Source: Candidatus Anammoxibacter sp. (GTDB lineage Bacteria; Planctomycetota; Brocadiia; Brocadiales; Anammoxibacteraceae). From it: 51,495 bases of DNA. Under the pieces are notes generated by a model, which saw only the letters and a list, made by a program, of their open reading frames with translations, did not search any database and was not told the DNA's origin. Each line of letters starts with the position of its first letter. Within the stretch, counting starts at the first letter, position 1. Location: positions 1-51,495 of the forward strand of contig JAIQZQ010000086.1 of NCBI GenBank assembly GCA_021777105.1, in the 5' to 3' direction. Position numbers and translations under genes: made by a program. Positions 45,501 through 51,495 of this stretch are shown here, in pieces.

Positions 45501-46021
45501 GACACATCGCCGCCGTAGGGTACGAAATGTATTGCCGATTGCTGGATTTAACAGTAAAGAAAATGAAAAACATGCCCATTCCGCACCAAATAGACGCGCA
45601 GATAAATCTTGGAATTAACGCCTACATACCAAATGAATATATCTCAGATCACGCTTTAAAAATGGACATTTACAGAAAACTCAATTTGCTGCAACAGGTC
45701 AAAGACGTTAAAGATATGGAAGCTTTGCTGGTCGACAGATTCGGCGCGGTCCCCGGGCCGGTTAAAAACCTGCTGCTTGAAAGTGAAGTTAGAGTCGCCG
45801 CATACCACGCAAGGATTAGGGCCGTAACAAAAGTTGAAGGGACTATTATAATACGGCATGTTGACACAAAATCAGTTGAAAAGGCGCTTATTTCCGCTCC
45901 TGATCCGGTGCGGATTATAAACAACGACACTATGCATATCAGACTTAAGAAACCAAAGATGGCTCCTGACGAGACATTGCTCTACCTGAAAGATATTTTG
46001 GTTGCAAAAAGAAAAAAATGA
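42581..46021 (+). CDS. mfd: Transcription-repair coupling factor Mfd
   Basis: A 1146-residue DNA translocase of full family length. It removes RNA polymerase stalled at lesions and recruits UvrA. The order is: UvrB-homology region (ESPGEFSLKGCVMDIFPYSS), RNA-polymerase-interacting domain (LVVHVAHGIAKFKGI near 465-480), helicase with Walker A GDVGYGKTEL near residue 637 and DEEQKFGV near 738, motifs TLTATPIPRTL and LHQLRGRVGRYKHRAF, then the C-terminal TRCF domain (INLGINAYIPNEYI onward). A charged insert with KLDKIDPPKSGAGKSHKRE lies in the interaction domain. ATG at 42581; no strong ribosome-binding site. Confidence 0.97.
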   Translation: MKRLFEIITKNTAYKQAMKTLLSKESECGVSGLWGSSWAYFVSAAAFYLEKNQKKGGTILLITDSVLGAEECCEDIDLFLPGSPILLPPLEVISDPNIIDDYSKNISFMERSKVLHRLMVEPNHNGEKTAFKNSNKEGKSNSDIKIDTNIIVASIQAIMQEMPDPQTINNCSLTIATGNEYKQEELITWLMDRHFERVTLVESPGEFSLKGCVMDIFPYSSEIPARVEFFGDQVDSIRIFDVDSQKSIHEINAFQMLAISDNEDDDIEQKQLVKSSILSYLPEDASIFLKDYEVIAPKANAIIPERGLEDMTNSFETVEKSLRQFKRIYISTLEEGAKEEKNASLPLKNKCAFEVKSLERFSQGLAPAMEELKNICLENKNTVIFCNNIAEEHRFKEILKDHDMADCRLQLTTGRLSRGFQMIKPALTLLSYNELFKRYEQKRAPKDPVKSKPIDSFLDLRKNDLVVHVAHGIAKFKGIKEIESSTTGGGYNNDVFQKLDKIDPPKSGAGKSHKREYLLLEFAEGTTVYVPATNIDMVQKYIGPSEHKPKLSKLGSKSWESKKAQARKAVGDMANELISLQAARGSMQGVACKEDDEWQKEFEAAFIYQETEDQLTVAGQIKKDIEAPMPMDRLVCGDVGYGKTELAMRAAFKMVMNGKQVAVLVPTTILAQQHYRTFIDRMADYPVKIDVLSRFRTKKEQKEILQAAAEGKVDIVIGTHRLVQKDVFFKNIGLVVIDEEQKFGVAHKERFKTLRHIVDVLTLTATPIPRTLHMAMLGIRDISSLNTPPMDRKSIQTRIIRHRPELIRQIIVHELNRNGQIFFVHNRVYNIERIAKSIVELVPEAKVVIGHGQMHERDLEKRMLEFVEGRADILVSTTIIESGLDIPNVNTILINDAQNFGLADLHQLRGRVGRYKHRAFAYLIVPMDRPVTPEADKKLKAIEEFSSLGAGFKIAMRDLEIRGAGNFLGAEQHGHIAAVGYEMYCRLLDLTVKKMKNMPIPHQIDAQINLGINAYIPNEYISDHALKMDIYRKLNLLQQVKDVKDMEALLVDRFGAVPGPVKNLLLESEVRVAAYHARIRAVTKVEGTIIIRHVDTKSVEKALISAPDPVRIINNDTMHIRLKKPKMAPDETLLYLKDILVAKRKK

Positions 46022-46079
46022 CTTAAGCGCAAACTTTCAAAAATTATACCTGCGTCTTTCGCGCGCCGACAATGTTTAA

Positions 46080-46245
46080 GTGACTAAAATGTAAAGTGAA
46101 CTAAAGTGATCTAAAGTTCATGTAAAAATTTTCATTTTTGAGTGTTTAATTTATTAAAAGCCAAAAATCTTTGATTTTTACCAAAATTTTAGCTCACTTT
46201 TAACTTTAGATCACTTTAGTCACTTGCTTATTCTGCTCACTTTAG
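46080..46245 (+). repeat. Cluster of TTTAGTCAC words, both orientations
   Basis: Between mfd and the metalloprotease gene, AGTGAACTAAAGTGATCTAA (about 46090-46115) is the reversed form of AACTTTAGATCACTTTAGTCA (about 46203-46223). The same word family is at 131-151, 5115-5140, 18706-18740 and 18855-18890. It may form a long hairpin in a transcript. Confidence 0.75.
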
Positions 46246-46300
46246 AACATCTTAATTGACAAGAATAATTATATCTCTGAATTCAGTTTGAACTTACGAA

Positions 46301-46960
46301 ATGACAAATCCAATAAACCTGGAAATAGAGAGGCGCAAAGTAAAAAACGTCCGCCTTACAGTCGACCGCGATTTAAGAGTTAAGTTGGTGGCGCCTTTAA
46401 AATACCCTGAAGCCGGAATCTCAGCTTTTGTTAATGCTAAATCCGGGTGGATCCTAAAACAGCTTGAGTATTTTAGAAAAAGAAGTGAAAACCAGATTAA
46501 ACTGAATCCAGATGAAATCCTCTTTCTGGGCGAACCCCACAGGTTTCAACGCATTTTAAATTTAGGCGGAAAATGTCTTATAAACAACCACGACAAAACA
46601 ATATCATCAGGCAGAAACCTTTTAATAAAGAGCGAGCAGGACAAATGGTATATAAATGAAGCCAAGAAATTGCTGAATGAACGGTTGTCGTTTTTCGCCG
46701 CAAAATACGGATTTAAATACAACAGGGTGTTTATACGGGCTCAAAAAACCCGGTGGGGAAGCTGTTCAGGCAAAGGCAACATTTCGCTTAACTGGCGCCT
46801 TATTAAAACCCCGCCTGAAATTGTTGACTATATTGTTGTGCATGAATTGGCGCACACAACAAATTTTAACCACACCAAAGAGTACTGGGCAAAAGTAGCC
46901 TCAATATATCCCGACTATAAACAGGCGGAAAAATGGCTTAAGAGTTTTCATTTAGGATGA
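46301..46960 (+). CDS. YgjP-type zinc metalloprotease-like protein
   Basis: A 219-residue cytoplasmic protein of the YgjP/DUF45 group. The zinc site is complete: H181-E182-L-A-H185 in VVHELAHTTNF and H191 in FNHTKEYWAKV. Upstream the family pattern RAQKTRWGSCSGKGNISLNW is intact. N-terminal RRKVKNVRLTVDRDLRVKLVAP matches the substrate-domain start. Relatives are often encoded beside type I restriction genes, but none are here. Substrate unknown. ATG at 46301 with weak start signals. Confidence 0.9.
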   Translation: MTNPINLEIERRKVKNVRLTVDRDLRVKLVAPLKYPEAGISAFVNAKSGWILKQLEYFRKRSENQIKLNPDEILFLGEPHRFQRILNLGGKCLINNHDKTISSGRNLLIKSEQDKWYINEAKKLLNERLSFFAAKYGFKYNRVFIRAQKTRWGSCSGKGNISLNWRLIKTPPEIVDYIVVHELAHTTNFNHTKEYWAKVASIYPDYKQAEKWLKSFHLG

Positions 46961-47005
46961 GGGAGGAAATTAAGATAAGAGATTTTTTTCATTTTATAGA
47001 TAGTA

Positions 47006-47058
47006 GCACAGGCATCCTTGCCTGTGTTTCAATTGATCACAGGCAAGGATGCCTGTGC
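47006..47058. repeat. Inverted pair of palindromes
   Basis: CACAGGCATCCTTGCCTGTG (47007-47026) and its exact inverse CACAGGCAAGGATGCCTGTG (47038-47057) face each other across 11 nt, with one extra G-C pair outside. Each half is itself a hairpin. It lies between convergent genes and could end transcription from both sides; single copies are at 36366-36385 and 37557-37576. Confidence 0.88.
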
Positions 47059-47081
47059 CACTAACAATTCTTTTATGAAGT

Positions 47082-49589
47082 CTAATCCCCCTGTTTTAAC
47101 GCCAATGCCCTCGCCGCGTTAACATGCTCTATTGACAATTCTAATGAAGGCGCGAAATATGTTGAGATAAAAAAATTGTCCAGCGCGCAGATTGAATAGT
47201 ATTGATTGTTATCATCCATAAAAGTTGGAAAGGGATCGGATGCCACTGTTTTTTCGCCCCATGTTTTTCTTAAATTAAGCATATTGTTAAACGCTAGCTC
47301 AGCAGCCTCGTTCTTTGGATATTTAATTATCATTAATTTAAGCGGCAAGGGTTTATCGCCAATCTTGCGCTCGCCTATTACGGCGTCCGTCTCCTTGCCC
47401 AAGTTTAAAACATTGTTCTCGATAAATTTGTTTGAGATGTAAATACTGTCGAGAATAATTTTCTCATGAAAATATTTGACGCCTTCTTTATCCATACTAT
47501 CAGGCAGCAGGTTTACAAGACCGGGTCGTTTCCCGATTGTCTTTGGCATTGCGGAGACAACTGTTTTGCCGAACAGCGAGGCGTCTTTAGCCGTTATCCC
47601 GCTATGGCCCTCTTGCGGCTCAATAACTATAAAATAGTTACCTTTCCATATCCACAGGTAGTTGTTATAAATTGATCCTTCATCGCCAACGTCTATCTTT
47701 TCGCCCGCTCTGTCCTTGGCAAAAACGCCGAACGCGTTTTCAGAGCTGTTAAATTCCCAAATGTCCACCTTTATCTTCTTTTTAATCGGAGTTTCAATCA
47801 GGTAATTGACAACCGCCACTTGAATAAAATCATAAGACAAATATGGATCGGCCCCGCCGTTAATATATTCAAAAAGTTTGTTTGCCCCTGCGTATAAAAC
47901 CGGCCTTGACTCCCTTTTCCACAGTCCAATAATTTCCGGGAAGTATTTGCCTATGGGCTGTTTTAAAGGAGCGTTGCCTAAATTTCTCAATTGTTCATTA
48001 ACCGTTTGAGGATGGAGTCCTTCAACCTTTACCGCAGGCATCCCCTGAACAGGGCAAACCTTTTCGCAAAAACCGCATCCCACGCAAAGCTCCTCAACAA
48101 TAAAAACTCTGCGAATCTCTTTGTCCTTTGACAAAACATACGGGTCAAAACGTATCGCCTTTATTGGTATCGGGCAAACCTCTTCGCAAACAGCGCAATT
48201 AACATCTTCCCACTCCTCTTTCAGTTTTGATATTTTTGAAAAACCAACCCATGGAATACACCTGTTGTGATTAAACCTTGCCTTGCCGATTGAGAGAGAT
48301 TGTTTCTCCTTTTTCTCCAACCGTTTAATTGCGCCCGAAGGGCAAACCTTTCCGCAAAGCAAACACTCATAATCACAATACCCATGGCGTGGAACAAGCG
48401 TAGGCGTCCATACCTTTGACAACGAACTTTCAAACACCACCGGTTGCAAACCGTTTGTTTTGCATACCCGCATGCACTCGCCGCATCTGATGCATTTATC
48501 AATAAACCTGTCTTCAGGCTCCGCGCCCGGAGGCCGAATTATTGCCGGAGTCGCGCTTTTAAACATCTTTTCCGAATTAAGATTTAGAATAGGCGACGCC
48601 GCAACGCTAAAAGCCCCGGCGGTTAACAGCTTTCGTTTAGAAAGATCTATTTGAATATCCTGTTTTTCAGGCCGGCTCTTTTTAAACTCTATCGCGCTTT
48701 TTGGACATATCTTTTGACACGTCATGCACAATGTGCATTCCCCCGCAAAAGTACCCTTGCCGTCAGCCGCAATAGCTCCCATTCCGCAAGCCTTAACGCA
48801 CTTTCCGCATGAAATACATCCATCCCCAACTAAACGCTTAAAGACTGCCCAGTCAGATATCAATGCCAGCAACGCCCCCAACGGACACAAATTTCTACAC
48901 CAATACCGCCTGTAAACCATCCCAATAGAGACAATGCCCATAAATGCAAAAAGGAAAATGTAGTGCGATCTGAAAAACGGATTGCTGTGCGAAAAAAGAG
49001 CGTGCTTTACCGCGTTATGCGCCGGCTTCATAACGGAACCGATCAGAGGAAGGTCGTTAAAGAAGTAAAAAAAGCCATTTATAACAGAAACAACATAAGG
49101 GTGTATTAAAATTGTGTACGTATTGGTTGTCAGACTTAAAGGGTCAAACCACCCCGTCATCTGAACCCCAAAAACCGCGCCGATTATCAGGAAAATAAAA
49201 ACATAATATTTCAAACGTCGAGCATCATAAAACCTGATTGTCATTTCCGCTGCCGAGCTATCATCAGAAGATTTCCCGCTTCTTTTCTTGCCATTCCGTT
49301 TATTGGCAAACAATTTATCCGTTATATCAATAGTAGTCCCAAACGGGCAAACCCATGAACAGAAATACCGCCCCAGAATAACGGTAGAAATAACCACAAT
49401 CAGTGCCGGCCAGAAGTTAACTATAATCTCCCTTGCCGCAATCATAGCCCCAATCGCTGAAAAAGGGCTCATACGAACAAAAAAGTTCGCACTCTCCCCA
49501 TGTTCCGTAATCGGATCCAAAAAGATCAACAGGCACAAAAAAACTGCAAACCCCAAAACCTGAACAATTTGTCTTAATCTATAAACCAT
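47082..49589 (-). CDS. NapH/NapG-type polyferredoxin membrane protein fused to DUF6599-like domain
   Basis: An 835-residue inner-membrane iron-sulfur protein. Residues 1-250 hold several membrane helices with the NapH-type pairs CSWVCPFG and CRNLCPLG. Two 4Fe-4S sites follow (CISCGKCVKAC; CTLCMTCQKICP). At about 314-335, SKRKLLTAGAFSVAASPI looks like a Tat-type signal absorbed into the chain, followed by a NapG-like part: IRPPGAEPEDRFIDKCIRCG, CLLCGKVCP, CAVCEEVCP and CVGCGFCEKVCP. The rest, from about 555, matches DUF6599 (FEYINGGADPYLSYDF). The protein would move electrons between quinone and periplasmic partners. No reductase partner is nearby. The KR in place of RR makes Tat use uncertain. 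Confidence 0.85.
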   Translation of the reverse strand: MVYRLRQIVQVLGFAVFLCLLIFLDPITEHGESANFFVRMSPFSAIGAMIAAREIIVNFWPALIVVISTVILGRYFCSWVCPFGTTIDITDKLFANKRNGKKRSGKSSDDSSAAEMTIRFYDARRLKYYVFIFLIIGAVFGVQMTGWFDPLSLTTNTYTILIHPYVVSVINGFFYFFNDLPLIGSVMKPAHNAVKHALFSHSNPFFRSHYIFLFAFMGIVSIGMVYRRYWCRNLCPLGALLALISDWAVFKRLVGDGCISCGKCVKACGMGAIAADGKGTFAGECTLCMTCQKICPKSAIEFKKSRPEKQDIQIDLSKRKLLTAGAFSVAASPILNLNSEKMFKSATPAIIRPPGAEPEDRFIDKCIRCGECMRVCKTNGLQPVVFESSLSKVWTPTLVPRHGYCDYECLLCGKVCPSGAIKRLEKKEKQSLSIGKARFNHNRCIPWVGFSKISKLKEEWEDVNCAVCEEVCPIPIKAIRFDPYVLSKDKEIRRVFIVEELCVGCGFCEKVCPVQGMPAVKVEGLHPQTVNEQLRNLGNAPLKQPIGKYFPEIIGLWKRESRPVLYAGANKLFEYINGGADPYLSYDFIQVAVVNYLIETPIKKKIKVDIWEFNSSENAFGVFAKDRAGEKIDVGDEGSIYNNYLWIWKGNYFIVIEPQEGHSGITAKDASLFGKTVVSAMPKTIGKRPGLVNLLPDSMDKEGVKYFHEKIILDSIYISNKFIENNVLNLGKETDAVIGERKIGDKPLPLKLMIIKYPKNEAAELAFNNMLNLRKTWGEKTVASDPFPTFMDDNNQYYSICALDNFFISTYFAPSLELSIEHVNAARALALKQGD

Positions 49590-49877
49590 TCGTATATGTT
49601 ATATCTTTTTTAAAATAAAATTATAATAAAATCACGGATAAAGTTTTCTCTAGGCGCCCTTTATACAATTTAAAAAATAGTTTACAACTGATTTGTTAAA
49701 ATAATCAAATATTATACAAAAGAGAAGTTAATTTTAATATAAACTGTTGATATTTAAGAATAAATTAGTTAAATTCAGGCTGTTTTAAATGATCTATACG
49801 ATTGTATTAGTTATTTTTCAGAAAAGCATAGTTAAATAAGATTTTAGCTCCGTTAAAAGTAACATTAGAAACTAATT

Positions 49878-50426
49878 ATGAAACTTTATATAATTGCCGG
49901 CGCAAATGGTTCAGGAAAAACAACTTTTGCAAAAATACTGGAAGAAGAGCAACATTTGTTCTTTGTTAATGCAGATGAAATTGCTAAAGAAGTGAAAGGA
50001 AACATAACTGCGGGAAAAGCATTTTTTAAAACAACACACGATCTTATAGACAAAAGAGAAAGTTTTATACTGGAGTCTACACTTGCAGGAAAATATTTAA
50101 AAGATATTATTCTAAAAGTTAAAAACCTGGATTACGAAGTTGAGTTGATTTATATTTTTCTGGACAATCCTACTGTTTGCATAGAACGTATTAAAGAAAG
50201 GGTTTTAAATGGCGGGCATCATATTTCAGATGAAGATGTAATTCGAAGATACTACAGAAGCAAAAATAATTTTTGGAACATTTACAGGCATCTTGTAAAA
50301 AAATGGTTTCTAATATATAATGCAGATCTTAATTTTATAGAATTTTGCGCCGGTTCAAAAGAAAACTACAAAGTTAATGACCATAATATTTTTAATGAAT
50401 TTAAAAAAGATATAAATAATGGATAA
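49878..50426 (+). CDS. Zeta-toxin-like P-loop kinase
   Basis: A 182-residue P-loop protein. Walker A is GANGSGKTT at residues 8-16; VNADEIA near 33-39 is the Asp-bearing motif of zeta-type kinases; ESTLAG near 66-71 and IKERVLNGGHHISDEDVIRR near 114-133 match zeta-toxin-family features. Zeta toxins phosphorylate UDP-N-acetylglucosamine or similar substrates; many family members of this size are uncharacterised. The downstream small gene overlaps by 8 bp and is the likely partner. The kinase comes first, the reverse of the usual order. Confidence 0.85.
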   Translation: MKLYIIAGANGSGKTTFAKILEEEQHLFFVNADEIAKEVKGNITAGKAFFKTTHDLIDKRESFILESTLAGKYLKDIILKVKNLDYEVELIYIFLDNPTVCIERIKERVLNGGHHISDEDVIRRYYRSKNNFWNIYRHLVKKWFLIYNADLNFIEFCAGSKENYKVNDHNIFNEFKKDINNG

Positions 50427-50613
50427 AAGCCAAATAGAAGAACTGGAACTTTATAGAGAAGCTTTTTATATACAGAAAATCGGCAATAAAGCTGTGCATG
50501 CCGCGCTTGAAAGAAATAAACGAAATAACATCCCATCTGTTTTTGCAAAAGACGGTATAATATATTATAAAATGCCGGATGGCGAAATAACCCGAACCTC
50601 GCCTTTTAAATAA
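50419..50613 (+). CDS. Small partner (putative antitoxin) of the zeta-like kinase
   Basis: A 64-residue protein (ELELYREAFYIQKIGNKAVH; KNDGIIYYKMPDGEI-like end) starting 8 bp before the kinase stop. It is helical at the front and strand-rich at the end (IIYYKMPDGEITRTSPF). Position and size suggest an antitoxin, and similar small genes are often found with such kinases, but no known epsilon-type motif is seen. Confidence 0.65.
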   Translation: MDKSQIEELELYREAFYIQKIGNKAVHAALERNKRNNIPSVFAKDGIIYYKMPDGEITRTSPFK

Positions 50614-50964
50614 AGCGCGTTTGTCTATAATTTTAAAAACACTTATATTGACAACTAAGCTACCTCGGGAATGACGTCACTTCTATTCTTGCGAGCAATT
50701 CTTATCATAATTGTTTTCCAAGCCACCATTGCGCAAGCTGTTCTAAAACGCAAGCTAAAAGTAAGTGTGCCTCAAAAAGAGGGAGCTTCCTATGACAAAT
50801 CTGCATATCGTTTACTATGTAACGACCTATTGCTTTTGTTTCGTATAATTTTTAAAATTTCATTAGCAAACAAATTTTAATTTGAAAAATCTTTTCCTTC
50901 CTGTTGTTTTTTCTTGAAAAATCATATGTCATTTTGCTTACCCCTATTGTTTTGTTGGCGTAAC
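50614..50964. other. Gap without a supported gene
   Basis: About 350 bp between the toxin module and the truncated gene. A 69-codon frame at 50671-50880 exists but has no start signal and no family features, so I do not call it. TACCTCGGGAATGACGTCAC at about 50661-50680 resembles dispersed word text. Confidence 0.4.
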
Positions 50965-51362
50965 TCAATTTTCTAAGTTTTTCCTTTTTAGAACTTTTAA
51001 AACCGGAGCATCCAAAACATCGTTTGGAATAAACGGAGAATCGTCTTTTTTTATCACTAGACTCTCCAAGTCATCTTCGTCTATTTCCCATGCATTTCGA
51101 AAAAATAATTTGCTCTTCAAAATTCCTCTATCAAAACATGGTAAAAACATCTTTTCGTCAACCTTTATTTTAGCGGGACACAATCGGAATTTTTGCGTTT
51201 CATTATAAACATTGATCAAGTAATTAAGATTTTTAGAATTATTAGCGTTCATTTCGTGAATTTGCACAGTTAATATAAATTGATTATCAGGAGCTAATGA
51301 ACTTTTATCAATATTAGAACTAATAAGGACTCTATACCAAAAAGGATTATTCTTATCTATAA
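50965..51362 (-). pseudogene. Unidentified gene cut at its 5-prime end by an IS3-type element
   Basis: The minus-strand frame ends at 50965 and reads in toward the insertion sequence. The only start codon in frame (51372) lies inside the terminal repeat of the element, so the native 5-prime part is missing or displaced beyond the window. The preserved part, about 130 residues (NNPFWYRVLISSNIDKSS; RNAWEIDEDDLESLVIKK), is unrecognised. The LLVxIHEMNAN-like middle suggests a strand-rich domain. It may be expressed from the IS if a promoter points outward. Confidence 0.6.
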
Positions 51363-51495
51363 TGGACCCCATAATTTAGACAGCCCCTTAAGTTACATTT
51401 TGCTATAATTTCGAAAAAAAGAAAATTTACGAAAAGGAGGCAAAATGCGAAAGAAATATAGTCCAAATTTTAAAAGTAAAGTAGCGCTTGAAGCG
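51363..51495 (+). mobile_element. IS3-family-like insertion sequence, left end only
   Basis: The element appears to begin with TGGACCCCATAATTTAGACA at 51363, the kind of TG-starting terminal repeat of the IS3 family, followed by a TATAAT at 51404-51409 and the transposase start. It runs off the right edge, so the right end and length are unknown. Confidence 0.75.
51445..51495 (+). CDS. IS3-type transposase OrfA, start only (partial)
   Basis: Seventeen codons are visible: MRKKYSPNFKSKVALEA. This is the well-known opening of IS3-family OrfA (helix-turn-helix transposase subunit). AAAAGGAGG at 51433-51440 is a strong ribosome-binding site. A frameshifted OrfB with the DDE domain should lie beyond the window. 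Confidence 0.85.
   Translation, partial: MRKKYSPNFKSKVALEA

Noticed and set aside
50671..50880. 69-codon plus-strand ORF
   Set aside because: No start signal or family features; begins inside text resembling a dispersed word.
1..51495. tRNA or rRNA genes
   Set aside because: None could be recognised by eye on either strand; a dedicated scan would be needed to exclude a divergent tRNA.

Overview
The window is a low-GC (AT-rich, estimated by eye) Gram-negative bacterial chromosome segment, probably from an uncultured, motile, oxygen-using lineage. The evidence is chemotaxis genes, a sigma-54 activator, PhnD/kinase pairing, oxygen-dependent homogentisate-type tyrosine catabolism, ComEC, Mfd and several toxin-antitoxin loci. 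The histidine kinases and sigma-54 regulator look deltaproteobacterial or related, but no marker gene fixes the taxon and there is no rRNA or recognisable tRNA.

Region 1 (0-12 kb) is a chemotaxis and signalling island read on the + strand: CheW, two methyl-accepting chemotaxis proteins with nearly the same poly-HAMP/signalling half, CheR, CheB, two single-domain receivers, and an odd receiver-LuxR HTH-HD-GYP fusion whose receiver carries Glu at the phosphoacceptor position. CheA is not in the window. Region 2 (12-22 kb) is a two-component cluster: two paralogous receiver-PAS-PAS-histidine kinases flank a minus-strand NtrC-type sigma-54 activator, followed by a stand-alone degenerate receiver and a PhnD-like periplasmic binding protein paired with a membrane HAMP-PAS kinase.

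Region 3 (22-37 kb) is accessory. A geranylgeranyl-reductase-type flavoprotein is followed by about 4.5 kb of word-like repeats with (T/C)GTG at 9-10 nt spacing, interrupted by toxin-antitoxin-like modules (nucleotidyltransferase pair, VapBC). Then come a haem-oxygenase-like diiron oxidase candidate and an operon for tyrosine breakdown on the minus strand: 4-hydroxyphenylpyruvate dioxygenase, homogentisate dioxygenase, a HisC-like aminotransferase, a fumarylacetoacetase-family hydrolase and an uncharacterised conserved protein. No maleylacetoacetate isomerase is seen. A second VapBC, a MNT/HEPN relic, a DUF1640-like protein and an unknown 331-residue protein follow.

Region 4 (37-51.5 kb) is more house-keeping: ComEC, a thioredoxin-like periplasmic protein, S-adenosylmethionine decarboxylase, Mfd, a YgjP-type metalloprotease and a polyferredoxin membrane protein fused to a DUF6599-like domain. 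It ends with a zeta-toxin module and a gene cut at its 5-prime end by an IS3-type element that runs off the window.

The intergenic DNA is unusually rich in repeats: a 140-bp inverted pair of MITE-like elements containing a G-quadruplex-capable hairpin, a 169-bp tandem repeat, a 230-bp palindromic element, a perfect 24-bp-arm palindrome, and several families of short dispersed words. All domain calls rest on reading motifs by eye; no database search was run.
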